From contig NZ_CP135439.1 in the NCBI RefSeq assembly GCF_032341995.1, forward strand, positions 2,811,501 through 2,875,500: 64,000 nucleotides of DNA. The letters run 5' to 3'. Below are positions 23,929 to 32,378 of the stretch, one piece after another. Numbering within the stretch: position 1 is the first letter of the stretch; every line of letters starts with the position of its first letter. Position numbers and translations under genes: made by a program. The notes under the pieces were generated by a model. That model did no database searches. It worked only from the letters and a program-made list of their open reading frames with translations, and was not told the DNA's origin. The DNA is from Domibacillus sp. DTU_2020_1001157_1_SI_ALB_TIR_016 (GTDB lineage: Bacteria; Bacillota; Bacilli; Bacillales; Domibacillaceae).

Positions 23929-25683
23929 TTATTTTTTTCTCTTTTTCTTTGGTGTTTTTTTACTTTCTTTGCCTGGTTGTTCTGTTTTCGCTGTCCCTTC
24001 GTTCCATGGCTTTTCCCGTGCCAGCTCTTCTTTGATTTCCTTTTTAGCTTCTTCTATCGCTTCTTCTTCAATTTCAGCTTTTACTTCCTGCTTAATTTCC
24101 TGTTCGACTTCTTCTTTTAATTCCTGTTTGATTTCCTGCTTGATTTCTTGTTTTACTTCCTCCATGAAGTCCTGTAACAGTTCGTTTTTTCGGTTCTCTT
24201 TATGATCCGGCTCTTCTACATCTGTTTCCGGAAGCGCCCAAACGGCAACAGAACCCGGATTGACCAGGAATGTGGCACATCCGTCTTTACCTATTTCGAT
24301 AATCTCATTACGGGAATTCAGCATGTCTACCCACTTTTCGCCGGCTCTTTCTTCTCCGACAAACATATGCTTTTCTCCACCTTCTTCGCTGTTATTAATG
24401 ACAACCGCACAGCCGGAGCGCTCAATTTCTTTTACGCCGCGCCGAACCCAGCCGATTGTATTCGGGTGGTCGAAGTAATCTTTCTGATCGCCGTATGCTT
24501 TATGTAGGCGGCAGTATAAAAGCGGGTCAATTGCTTCTTTTTTCCCTTCTATTGGATGTTCGCCACTAATTCCATAATAATCACCATAAAAAACGCACGG
24601 ATAACCATCATGCCGAAGCAGTGTCAGCGCATACGCACTTTGCTTGAACCAGTCTGCCAGAAAGGACTCCAGCGATTCTCCCGGCTGCGTATCGTGATTA
24701 TCAACGAACGTTACGGCGTTTTGCGGATAATTTTGTACAACCGTGCCATCGAAAATTTTCGATAAATCATATTTCGCCCCTTCCTGGGAGGCCGTAAACA
24801 AATTGTATTTTAAGGGCACATCAAACAAATGAATCCGGCCGCCTGTTGCTTCAATCATATGAGCGCATGATTCGAGGTCAGGCACCCAGAATTCACCGAC
24901 AAAAAAGAAATCCCCATCATGCTCCTCTTCTACTTCTTTTGTAAATTGATCAATAAACTTGTAATCAATATGCTTGATCGCGTCAAGCCGGTATCCGTCA
25001 CAATTTAATTCTTCCGCCAGCCATTTTCCCCACTTAATCATTTCTTCGCGCACAGCTGGATGTCGGTAGTCAATGTTGGCGAACATTAAATAATCATAAT
25101 TGCCGAATTCGTCATCTACATTTTCATTCCACTTTTTATATTCACCTTCAATTCGGAAAATACCCGTCCGGCCCTCTTTGGCATCATAATCAGTGCCATT
25201 AAAATGATCAAATGTCCAAATAAAATCAGAGTATTTTCCTTTTCGTCCAGGGAATGTAAATTTGGTCCATCCTTCAATATCAAACGGCGCTTTTGAAATT
25301 ACTTTTTTGCGATCAAGCTCGTCCACTTCCACAACTGCAAACGTTTCGGTTTCATCCGCTCCCGCCTTGTGGTTCATCACCACATCAACGTAAACATGAA
25401 TACCGGCTTCATGGCATGCTTTAATCGCTTGCTGTAATTCCTCTTTTGTGCCGTACTTTGTTGGAATGGTTCCTTTTTGATCAAACTCGCCAAGATCAAA
25501 TAAATCGTACACGCCGTATCCCTGGTCCTCGGCCGACTGTCCTTTCGTAACCGGCGGAACCCATACGGCACCGATGCCTGCTTCCTTTAATTCTTTTGCC
25601 CGCTCGGCAAGCCTCTTCCAATGCTTTTGGTCGGCCGGCAAATGCCACTCAAAAAACTGCATCATTGTACGATTTCGCTCCAT
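23929..25683 (-). CDS. Cytoplasmic GH13 alpha-amylase with charged helical tail
   Basis: About 584 aa. Residues ~1-490 are a liquefying-type (GH13_5) alpha-amylase. In the 586-aa reading the catalytic residues are Asp236 (YRLDAIKH), Glu266 (FFVGEFWV) and Asp333 (FVDNHDT), with the VDVVMNHKAG block near 101-110. It hydrolyses internal alpha-1,4 glucan bonds. No signal peptide, so it acts on intracellular maltodextrin or glycogen. The last ~83 residues are unusual: KQEI/KEEV-type repeats spaced every four residues, then a Pro/Gly segment and a Lys-rich end (KKTPKKKRKK). GGAG lies 8 bases before the ATG at 25683; another ATG at 25689 is too close to it. Confidence 0.9.
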   Translation of the reverse strand: MERNRTMMQFFEWHLPADQKHWKRLAERAKELKEAGIGAVWVPPVTKGQSAEDQGYGVYDLFDLGEFDQKGTIPTKYGTKEELQQAIKACHEAGIHVYVDVVMNHKAGADETETFAVVEVDELDRKKVISKAPFDIEGWTKFTFPGRKGKYSDFIWTFDHFNGTDYDAKEGRTGIFRIEGEYKKWNENVDDEFGNYDYLMFANIDYRHPAVREEMIKWGKWLAEELNCDGYRLDAIKHIDYKFIDQFTKEVEEEHDGDFFFVGEFWVPDLESCAHMIEATGGRIHLFDVPLKYNLFTASQEGAKYDLSKIFDGTVVQNYPQNAVTFVDNHDTQPGESLESFLADWFKQSAYALTLLRHDGYPCVFYGDYYGISGEHPIEGKKEAIDPLLYCRLHKAYGDQKDYFDHPNTIGWVRRGVKEIERSGCAVVINNSEEGGEKHMFVGEERAGEKWVDMLNSRNEIIEIGKDGCATFLVNPGSVAVWALPETDVEEPDHKENRKNELLQDFMEEVKQEIKQEIKQELKEEVEQEIKQEVKAEIEEEAIEEAKKEIKEELAREKPWNEGTAKTEQPGKESKKTPKKKRKK

Positions 25684-25762
25684 CTTCATCTCTCCTGTCT
25701 TCCTCTTGTTGAAAAACTGTATAAACTCTTTATACCCAATTTGCAGAGAAAATGATCAGATT

Positions 25763-25802
25763 GACAAAAATAAATCGGCTGCCTTATACAAGGCAGCCGA
25801 TG
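25763..25802 (-). terminator. Terminator of the GNAT gene
   Basis: ATCGGCTGCCTT and AAGGCAGCCGAT (25774-25801), followed on the minus strand by a T-rich tract. Confidence 0.85.
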
Positions 25803-25806
25803 GTCG

Positions 25807-26265
25807 TTAAGCTGTTTGAATTGCCATCGCAATTTCATCGCAGCTCGGAAATTTCGGGCAGTGCACACAATCCGTCCAGACTTTCTGCGGCATCTCTGTT
25901 TTTGAAATAATTTCAAATCCGCATTTTTCAAAAAAAGCGACTTGATACGTTAAGGAAATCAACTTTGGAATTCCAATTAATTCAGTTTCTTCTACAATGC
26001 GCTGGACGAGCATCTTTCCAATGCCCCGCCCTTTTGCGCTGTCTTTCACCGCAAGCGAACGAACCTCAGCGAGATCGTGACCAAGTATCGCAAGGCTCGC
26101 AAGGCCAAGAATCTCTCCCTCTTCTTCCGCAACAGAAATCGATTGCAAATTCAGAATGAGCGAGTCTTTTGTTCGTGGCAGCATCAGCCCTTCTTTTGCA
26201 TAATGATTCACAAGTTCAAATATTTGCTCCACGTCACCCAGCACGGCTTTGCGCACTTTAATCAC
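25807..26265 (-). CDS. GNAT acetyltransferase, probable short ArgA (N-acetylglutamate synthase)
   Basis: 152 aa. GNAT fold with the acetyl-CoA loop at VKDSAKGRGIGKMLV, an ISLTYQVAFFEKCGF block and a Cys-rich C-terminus (KVWTDCVHCPKFPSCDE). Short GNAT proteins with this ending and the HDLAEVRSLAV core resemble single-domain N-acetylglutamate synthases that lack the kinase-like domain of classical ArgA. It is divergent from argJ across a perfect ARG box, which supports an arginine-pathway role: ArgJ recycles acetyl groups and a separate NAGS primes the cycle. The enzyme assignment is an inference; other GNAT substrates are possible. Confidence 0.7.
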   Translation of the reverse strand: MIKVRKAVLGDVEQIFELVNHYAKEGLMLPRTKDSLILNLQSISVAEEEGEILGLASLAILGHDLAEVRSLAVKDSAKGRGIGKMLVQRIVEETELIGIPKLISLTYQVAFFEKCGFEIISKTEMPQKVWTDCVHCPKFPSCDEIAMAIQTA

Positions 26266-26346
26266 GTTTTCTCACCCTTTCCGCTTCTCTTTTATCCTTT
26301 TATCTTACTTGATTCCGCAAAGATGTCAATACTATATATTCATTTA

Positions 26347-26366
26347 ATTTGAATAATTATTCAAAT
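26347..26366. promoter_or_regulatory. ARG box (ArgR/AhrC operator)
   Basis: A 20-base perfect palindrome, ATTTGAATAATTATTCAAAT, fits the consensus WNTGAATWWWWATTCANW at every position. It lies between the divergent GNAT and argJ genes, upstream of the argJ -10 (TATAAT 26395-26400). Confidence 0.8.
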
Positions 26367-26435
26367 ACTCTTCGCGTTCCCCCTTGTTTCCGTGTATAAT
26401 AAAAGCATCGACATAAACGTATAGGGGGATTTTCT

Positions 26436-27584
26436 TTGACTCATTTTCCAAAAGGCTTTTCATCCTGCTCACTCAATGCAGGGATAAAAGACGACACACT
26501 TGATTTCACCATTATTTACTCAGATACACGGGCAGCGGCAGCGGCGATGTTTACGAAAAACCAATTTTGCGGTGCACCGATTGTGATTGGCAAAGAGCAT
26601 GTGAAAGACGGTTACCTGCAGGCGATTGCCGTTAACAGCAAAAATGCCAACGTGGCGACCGGCGAAAAAGGACTTCAGGATGCCCGGACGATGACGGAAG
26701 CGGTTGCGGCCGAGCTTGGAATTGACCCTTCTGATGTGCTTCCTTCTTCTACCGGTGTAATTGGCGTACCGCTGCCAATTGAAAAAATTGTGTCGGCTGT
26801 GCCTGGCTTAAAAGCCGAGCTTCGCCCAGACGGCCTTGAGCAATCTGCGAAAGCAATCATGACAACTGATACGTATCCGAAATTTCGGACCCGCAAAATT
26901 GGGGAGGTTACGCTTGCTGCAATGGCCAAAGGATCTGGCATGATTGAGCCGAATATGGCGACAATGCTTAGTTATATTTTAACGGATGCAAAAATAGAAG
27001 CAGACGATTTAAAAGCGATGCTTCAGCGAGCAGTAAATGTATCGTTCAACAGCGTGTCAGTAGATGGCGATACAAGCACAAGCGATACAGTCGCGATCAT
27101 GGCAAACGGACTGGCAGGCGAAGTGAATCTGGCCGAGTTTGAAGCAGTACTGACGGATCTCTGCATTGAACTGGCGAAAGAAATCGCCCGGGATGGAGAA
27201 GGAGCGACGAAACTTGTGGAAGTGCAGGTTACAGGAGCTGACAGCGATACCGTGGCGAAGAAAATCGGTAAATCCATTATTAACTCGCCGCTTGTAAAAA
27301 CCGCTCTCTTCGGCGAAGACCCGAACTGGGGCCGGATTATGTCCACGATTGGCAACTCAAATGATGCCGTTGACACTTCTTCTGTTTCCGTTTCTTTTGC
27401 CGACGTATATGTGTTCCAAGACGGTGCACCGACAGAAGACAAACGCGCCGAGCTGGAGGAATATTTAAAAACAGATGAAGTACTCATTAAAATATCACTT
27501 GGAACTGGAACGGGCACTGCTACCGTATGGGGCTGTGACCTTTCCTATGATTATGTGAAAATTAATGGTGAATACACGACATGA
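26436..27584 (+). CDS. argJ: Bifunctional ornithine acetyltransferase / N-acetylglutamate synthase ArgJ
   Basis: 382 aa from a TTG start with AGGGGGA upstream. ArgJ transfers the acetyl group from N-acetylornithine to glutamate and in some species also uses acetyl-CoA. The self-cleavage site is visible: GMIEPNMATMLSYI, where the Thr becomes the N-terminal nucleophile of the beta chain. Other family blocks are present (AVNSKNANVATG, SSTGVIGVPLP, SVDGDTSTSD, ARDGEGATKLVEV, SPLVKTALFGEDPNWGRI). Unusually argJ is alone here, without argC, argB and argD. The neighbour is a divergent GNAT, and a perfect ARG box lies upstream. Confidence 0.95.
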   Translation: MTHFPKGFSSCSLNAGIKDDTLDFTIIYSDTRAAAAAMFTKNQFCGAPIVIGKEHVKDGYLQAIAVNSKNANVATGEKGLQDARTMTEAVAAELGIDPSDVLPSSTGVIGVPLPIEKIVSAVPGLKAELRPDGLEQSAKAIMTTDTYPKFRTRKIGEVTLAAMAKGSGMIEPNMATMLSYILTDAKIEADDLKAMLQRAVNVSFNSVSVDGDTSTSDTVAIMANGLAGEVNLAEFEAVLTDLCIELAKEIARDGEGATKLVEVQVTGADSDTVAKKIGKSIINSPLVKTALFGEDPNWGRIMSTIGNSNDAVDTSSVSVSFADVYVFQDGAPTEDKRAELEEYLKTDEVLIKISLGTGTGTATVWGCDLSYDYVKINGEYTT

Positions 27585-27585
27585 A

Positions 27586-27618
27586 GCTCTGCCCGCCCCT
27601 CTCGGGCGGGCTTTTTGC
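27586..27618 (+). terminator. Terminator of argJ
   Basis: GCCCGCCC and GGGCGGGC around a short loop, followed by T5, just after the stop. Confidence 0.88.
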
Positions 27619-27647
27619 TTTTTTCATCAACCTATGTTACTCTTTGA

Positions 27648-27661
27648 CTAACGACCGTTAG
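27648..27661. promoter_or_regulatory. Candidate TetR-type operator
   Basis: CTAACG-AC-CGTTAG, a perfect inverted repeat, 13 bases before the TetR start codon; likely autoregulation of the TetR-SMR operon. Confidence 0.6.
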
Positions 27662-27674
27662 GAAGGAAGCTATC

Positions 27675-28211
27675 ATGAAAGAAACTATTAAAAAAGCGGC
27701 TGCGGCTCTTTTTGCCGAGTATGGGTATGCCGGAACATCACTGGCACAGATCAGTGAAAAAGTCGGTATTAAAAAGCCTTCTCTTTACGCTCATTTTAAA
27801 AGCAAGGATCACTTGTTTGAATGTATTATGGAAGATGCCTTTGATGCGGAAACAAAACGGGTTGAAGAAGCAGGTGATTTACACAAGCTCCTTCAGTCTT
27901 ACCTTTTTCTTTATGAGAAAGATGCGCTATTTCGATTTTTGCTGACAAGCTCTTTTTTTCCGCCTGATTTTTTAAAGAAGCGCATTTTAGAAAAGTATGA
28001 TGAATATCTTCACGCGCTTGAAGAAAAAGTAAAAACGGTGCTGCCGTCTGATTCTGTTCATGCAGAAGACGCAGCCGTCATGTATACGATTATTTTAGAC
28101 AGCTTATTTGTTGAGCTGTGCTATGGAACGCGGGAACGCTCGCAAAAGCGGCTCGATACAGCTTGGCGTGTGTATGAACAAGCTTTTATGAAAGGACAGA
28201 AAAAAAGATGA
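27675..28211 (+). CDS. TetR-family repressor of the SMR pair
   Basis: 178 aa. The N-terminal helix-turn-helix is typical (AALFAEYGYAGTSLAQISEKVGI then KKPSLYAHFKSKD), and the C-terminal ~120 residues form a helical ligand-binding domain of unknown specificity. Its stop overlaps the next start (ATGA), so it is translationally coupled to two small multidrug-resistance genes. The arrangement resembles B. subtilis yvdT-yvdS-yvdR. The palindrome at 27648-27661 is the likely operator. Confidence 0.88.
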   Translation: MKETIKKAAAALFAEYGYAGTSLAQISEKVGIKKPSLYAHFKSKDHLFECIMEDAFDAETKRVEEAGDLHKLLQSYLFLYEKDALFRFLLTSSFFPPDFLKKRILEKYDEYLHALEEKVKTVLPSDSVHAEDAAVMYTIILDSLFVELCYGTRERSQKRLDTAWRVYEQAFMKGQKKR

Positions 28212-28543
28212 ATGTAAAATGGTTTCTCGTTCTCGTAGCGGGATTTTTTGAAGTTGGATGGGCAGCAGGATTAAAGCATGCCAATTCGCTGTTTGAATGG
28301 ATGCTGACCGCAGCAGCGATTGTGATCAGTTTCCTTCTTTTGCTGTATTGCTCAACTCAGCTGCCGGCCACGACGGTTTACGCCGCTTTTGTCGGGCTTG
28401 GTTCTGCCGGTACCGTTCTGCTTGAGATGACACTTTTTAATGAGCCCTTCAGCTGGATTAAAATTGGCCTGATTGCCGTGCTCCTCATTGGGATAATTGG
28501 ATTAAAAACCGTTACGGTTGAAAGAGATGTGACTGCTTCATGA
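28208..28543 (+). CDS. SMR-family transporter subunit 1
   Basis: 111 aa with four membrane helices. The active-site Glu is in helix 1 (GFFEVGWAAGLKHA). The EVxWAxGLK pattern resembles the Gdx/SugE side of the family, which exports guanidinium or quaternary ammonium ions with protons. It overlaps the genes on both sides by 4 bases. Together with the next protein it probably forms an obligate heterodimer, as in paired SMR systems. No guanidine riboswitch was seen upstream. Confidence 0.88.
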   Translation: MNVKWFLVLVAGFFEVGWAAGLKHANSLFEWMLTAAAIVISFLLLLYCSTQLPATTVYAAFVGLGSAGTVLLEMTLFNEPFSWIKIGLIAVLLIGIIGLKTVTVERDVTAS

Positions 28544-28854
28544 GCTGGGTATTATTAATTTCAGCCGGTTTGTTGGAGGTAGTCGGTGTTGCCGGAATGA
28601 CGATGGTCAGCGAGCGAAAAACAGTCCGTTCTTTTCTCGTTATGTTCGGCGGCTTTGGCTTAAGCTTTCTTCTTCTTACCATTGCGATGAGCTCTCTTCC
28701 AATGGGAACGGCATACAGCGTCTGGACAGGCATTGGAACTGTCGGCAGCGCGCTGGTCGGCATGATTGTTTATAAAGAGCCCCGGGATTCTCGACGGATT
28801 CTTTTTATTGCCATGATTATTAGTTCAGTCATTGGCTTAAAGCTCGTTTCATAA
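28540..28854 (+). CDS. SMR-family transporter subunit 2
   Basis: 104 aa, four membrane helices, helix-1 Glu in SAGLLEVVGVAGM and a conserved GTAYSVWTGIGTVGSALVGM block in helix 3. It partners the preceding protein; paired SMR subunits insert with opposite topology to make one drug/proton antiporter. The start overlaps the upstream stop (ATGA), and a terminator follows at once. Confidence 0.88.
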   Translation: MSWVLLISAGLLEVVGVAGMTMVSERKTVRSFLVMFGGFGLSFLLLTIAMSSLPMGTAYSVWTGIGTVGSALVGMIVYKEPRDSRRILFIAMIISSVIGLKLVS

Positions 28855-28882
28855 AAAAAACTGCCCTCGGGCAGTTTTTTAT
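28852..28882. terminator. Bidirectional terminator
   Basis: AAAACTGCCC-TCG-GGCAGTTTT between convergent SMR and DUF2252 genes. Confidence 0.9.
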
Positions 28883-28884
28883 TT

Positions 28885-30216
28885 TTAGATAAACTTCGTA
28901 TTGAGCCAGCCGCAAAACAGGACATAATCGCTTTTTACACGCTCTTTGTATGCCATAGACATAAAAATAAGCTGTGTTTCAAATGCGTCATATTCCTCCC
29001 CAATGGCTTTTAAAATTTCTTCCTCACTATGGTAGTCAAGCAATGAATGTTCGATGTCACGGTCTGCACGGGCATGAATTTTTGCCGCGATGCCGCCGAA
29101 TACTTCAAGTACTTTATCAAATTCCTGGTTGTTCTCAATATCTTCCGGCTTGATTCGTTTTTTGTATGGCGAGCGCTCCCGCACATAAAAGTGGCGGTTA
29201 TCAATCGTGACAAAACCTAGAAACGGATCGTCATGGTGATGCATCGCTTTTTGGGTCGTCACCACCCGTTCACCTTGATGGCCATATCTCAGCCAAAATT
29301 CTTCATCGTACGGCATAAAGTAAGCAGGAACCGGTGCGCGAACTTCCTTCATTTCTAAAATAATATCATCAAGCTCTTGTTCGCATTCTTCTTTTCCTTC
29401 TATTAAAATGTAAAAGCGGTCGAGACCGATCGAAGCTGTTCCGGACCCGCTTTTACGAACAATATGCTTGATTTCATAAAATTCGCTTTTCTTTCTGTCT
29501 TCTTCATCAAGGCTTTCTACATACTGGCACCAGGCGGCCTCGATTTTTTGCTGTTCTTTCTGTGTAACAGGCTGGAGTTCTTCAGAAAGTGCAAACATCC
29601 GCCTGCCCGCTTCTTTAACGGTCCAGCGGTCAAGCAGTCTGGCAAGGTCACGCTTTTCAAGCTTTTTGAGTACTTTCCGGATCGGTCCTTTCGTGTTTTC
29701 CTCTGTGAAAAACAGTGTCACCGGACTCTCTTTGCCTTTTACAAACTTTTTCAACTGTTTGTAATAAGCTTGAAGAAACGTACGCATTCTTTCTTCAGAA
29801 TCAGTAAATCCATATTGTTCACAATAAAGTGCAATGCTGACCGTCATGCGGAGCAAATCATACACATAGGAACCCATATAACCTTCATCAAAATCATTCA
29901 CGTCATAAACAAGGTCCCCTTCACTGTTTTGAAATGCCCCAAAATTCTCCAGATGCATATCACCTTGAATCCACGTCGGCTTATCTTCCGGTGTATGGAA
30001 AGAAAATGGAATTTTCGTTACGTCATAGTAAAATAAATACGCATTGCCCCGGAAAAAACGAAACGGATTTTCCGCCATTTGCCGGTATTTCTGTTTTCGT
30101 TTATCATGACTCAGGCCGGTGATCCGTGAGTCAAATTCATTCAGCACCGTTTCCAGCATATTGCAACGAAGTGTCCGGCGCGTTTTTTGCACTTCGGCCA
30201 TCCAATTTTCAATCAT
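28885..30216 (-). CDS. DUF2252 protein (kinase-like fold)
   Basis: 443 aa, cytosolic, full length for DUF2252. Conserved blocks: NPFRFFRGNAYLFYYD, IQGDMHLENFGAF and YDVNDFDEG, which look like the HxD/DFD catalytic and metal motifs of aminoglycoside-phosphotransferase-like enzymes. A C-terminal block reads FGGIAAKIHARADRD. The substrate is unknown. ATG start with GGGAGGGG upstream. Single gene, no obvious partner. Confidence 0.85.
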   Translation of the reverse strand: MIENWMAEVQKTRRTLRCNMLETVLNEFDSRITGLSHDKRKQKYRQMAENPFRFFRGNAYLFYYDVTKIPFSFHTPEDKPTWIQGDMHLENFGAFQNSEGDLVYDVNDFDEGYMGSYVYDLLRMTVSIALYCEQYGFTDSEERMRTFLQAYYKQLKKFVKGKESPVTLFFTEENTKGPIRKVLKKLEKRDLARLLDRWTVKEAGRRMFALSEELQPVTQKEQQKIEAAWCQYVESLDEEDRKKSEFYEIKHIVRKSGSGTASIGLDRFYILIEGKEECEQELDDIILEMKEVRAPVPAYFMPYDEEFWLRYGHQGERVVTTQKAMHHHDDPFLGFVTIDNRHFYVRERSPYKKRIKPEDIENNQEFDKVLEVFGGIAAKIHARADRDIEHSLLDYHSEEEILKAIGEEYDAFETQLIFMSMAYKERVKSDYVLFCGWLNTKFI

Positions 30217-30284
30217 CCCTACCCCTCCCTCGTCTTTTTTATTTTACCACAACAAAAAAGAGCGCGGTTTGAAAAAAACAGCGC

Positions 30285-31214
30285 TTACGCAGGGAACCAT
30301 ATTTTGGCCAAATAAATGACAACAGCGACCGTAACGCTGCTCAGTATCGTCGTAACGATCACCGCTTGAGAAGCAAATTCAGGATAATTATCGTACTCAA
30401 GTGCCAAAAGCGCACTATTCCGCGAAGTCGGAAACGAGCTGGCAATAAACATAGCCTGTCCCAGCGTGCCATGCACATTCAAGATTGTAATCACGAGCAG
30501 CCCGATTGCGGGAGACAGAAAAAGCCGGGTAAACACAGCCAGCACAAGCGGCTTTGAAAGAGAAGTAATTTTCATATACGCACACTGGGCGCCTAATGTA
30601 AGAAGAGCCACTGCCAAAAATGCGTTAGAGGCGTTCTGAATGGGCGACCATAAAAAAGAAGGGACGGTCACACCGGCCGCCTTCAAGATAACCGCTGCCA
30701 CAAGAGCATGAAGCACTGGCAGCTTCAACACTTTTTTTAATACTTTCTCACCTTGGGCAGAAGCAGAAACGGAATTGTAAAACCCCCACGTGTAGGTGAG
30801 CAGGTTTTGAAAAATCGAGATAATAATCTGAACCGACAAACCGAGCGGGTTCGCCGCGAAGACAAGACCGCTTACCGGCAGCCCATAATTGCCGGAATTG
30901 CTTAACACTCCGCTGTTTTGATAGCTTGAGGACAGCTTCCGGTCAAAACCGGCCAGCTTGGAAATAAGGAGCGCTGCCATAATTAAAAGTCCATTGAACA
31001 ACAGCAAATAGGCAAAAACAATCCCAGCTGTTTTGCCCGATAATTCCGTTTCATATATATTGACGAAGCAAACCATCGGCAGAAAAAAGTTAATCGTAAG
31101 CTTTGATAAAGTAGGCATATGCAGCGTGTACTTCCGGTGCAGAACAGCTCCCGCAGCGATGAGTAAAAACATCGGTAAAATAATTTGAAGGAACACACTA
31201 GCGAAAACCAACAT
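30285..31214 (-). CDS. AEC-family (auxin efflux carrier-like) transporter
   Basis: 309 aa with about ten membrane helices and the central unwound-helix signature SGVLSNSGNYGLPVS of the Mem_trans/AEC family. Bacterial members move organic acids such as malate or malonate; the substrate here is unknown. The start follows the terminator of the upstream hydrolase gene. A weak hairpin (30252-30285) may end it. Confidence 0.85.
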   Translation of the reverse strand: MLVFASVFLQIILPMFLLIAAGAVLHRKYTLHMPTLSKLTINFFLPMVCFVNIYETELSGKTAGIVFAYLLLFNGLLIMAALLISKLAGFDRKLSSSYQNSGVLSNSGNYGLPVSGLVFAANPLGLSVQIIISIFQNLLTYTWGFYNSVSASAQGEKVLKKVLKLPVLHALVAAVILKAAGVTVPSFLWSPIQNASNAFLAVALLTLGAQCAYMKITSLSKPLVLAVFTRLFLSPAIGLLVITILNVHGTLGQAMFIASSFPTSRNSALLALEYDNYPEFASQAVIVTTILSSVTVAVVIYLAKIWFPA

Positions 31215-31237
31215 GTTGAAAACGCCTCCATCTTGTC

Positions 31238-31270
31238 AAAAAAGAAAACGGAGCGCGGCGCTCCGTTTTC
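31238..31270 (-). terminator. Terminator of the alpha/beta hydrolase gene
   Basis: Perfect 13-bp arms 31244-31256 and 31258-31270; the A run at 31238-31243 gives U's on the minus strand. Confidence 0.88.
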
Positions 31271-31378
31271 CCTGGGGATGTGATCCACTTCTGTTCACAT
31301 CAGGGGATAAAACAAGAGTAACATAGTACATTATGAAGGAACAGGTTATTGCTATTTTATTCTTTTTGTTCATATTGT

Positions 31379-32260
31379 TTATGATCCGGATGCTTCTTCT
31401 TTTAAAAACCGGCTGATCCATGCACTTACAATTTCAGGATATTCATGATGAAGCCAATGAGTTGCCTCATCTATTAACACAAGCTGCCCGTTCCCACATT
31501 GCTCGACACTTTTCTTGGCCAGTATAAGAGACAACGTCGCGTCTTTTCGGCCCCATAGCATCCGTACAGGCACAGCCGGTCCGGGAGCTGAAATATCGAA
31601 AAAATCTTGATGCCGCATCGCTCTATACCAATTAAGCATCGCTGTAACGGACCCTTTTTCCGCCCATGCTTCTTTGTACACCCGCATATCCTTCTCATCA
31701 AAGGTTCCTGGATGGGCGGTTGCTTTCATCAGCTTTTCGAGCAGGCTGTACTCATTTCGCTTGAGCAGCCATTCCGGCAGAAACGGAAGCTGAAAAAAGA
31801 AAATATAAGCGCTTTTGAGCCATTGAAGGGGATAAAATGGAGCGGTTTTGACAAAAACAGCTGGATGCGGCACATTCAAAATGACCAGCTTTTGTACAAA
31901 ATCGGGATAAACAGAAGCTAAAAACCAGCCGACAATGCCTCCCCAGTCATGACCCACCACAAGAGCTTTTTCACAGCCGAAAAATTGAATAAGGTTTATT
32001 ATGTCTTTCGCAATCACATCGAGTGTATACGCATCGATCGGCTCAGGCTTGCTGCTTTTTGAGTAGCCCCGCATATTGGGCACGACCACCCGATAGCCTT
32101 GCTCCACCAAAGCATCAGCCTGCTTCTTCCAGCCATAGGAGCATTCCGGGAATCCGTGCAGCAATAAAACAAGCTCTCCATTCTCCGGCCCGGCCATTTC
32201 GGTGTAAAGATCGATTCCATTTACCCTAATAAGATGCTTCTTCCATCCATATGTATCCAC
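31379..32260 (-). CDS. Alpha/beta hydrolase, epoxide-hydrolase/dehalogenase-like
   Basis: 293 aa from the GTG at 32260. Oxyanion-hole motif LLLHGFPECSYGW, Asp nucleophile in VVGHDWGGIVGW (Asp rather than Ser, as in soluble epoxide hydrolases and haloalkane dehalogenases), a cap domain in the middle, and the catalytic His near EATHWLHHEYPE. The substrate is unknown. The start is chosen because AAAGGAG sits 8-9 bases upstream of this GTG, while the longer frame to 32305 has no such site and begins with a Lys-rich stretch. Confidence 0.85.
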   Translation of the reverse strand: MDTYGWKKHLIRVNGIDLYTEMAGPENGELVLLLHGFPECSYGWKKQADALVEQGYRVVVPNMRGYSKSSKPEPIDAYTLDVIAKDIINLIQFFGCEKALVVGHDWGGIVGWFLASVYPDFVQKLVILNVPHPAVFVKTAPFYPLQWLKSAYIFFFQLPFLPEWLLKRNEYSLLEKLMKATAHPGTFDEKDMRVYKEAWAEKGSVTAMLNWYRAMRHQDFFDISAPGPAVPVRMLWGRKDATLSLILAKKSVEQCGNGQLVLIDEATHWLHHEYPEIVSAWISRFLKEEASGS

Positions 32261-32338
32261 CTTCTTCACTCCTTTCCGCGAATGTTTCTTCGTCTCTTTT
32301 TTCATTCCCCTTCACTGCCTAAATATGCAAAGAGAGAA

Positions 32339-32372
32339 TAGAAAAAGCTGCCCGGTTTTCCGGACAGCTCTT
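32339..32372 (-). terminator. Terminator of the thi salvage operon
   Basis: AGCTGTCCGG and CCGGGCAGCT around AAAA on the minus strand, followed by TTTTTC, after the thiY stop. Confidence 0.85.
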
Positions 32373-32378
32373 CTTTTC

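Noticed and set aside
27023..27517. 164-aa minus-strand ORF inside argJ
   Set aside because: Shadow frame of argJ, Ser/Ala/Val-rich with no ribosome site.
28100..28207. Guanidine riboswitch for the SMR genes
   Set aside because: The region is coding for the TetR gene; no riboswitch consensus before the operon either.
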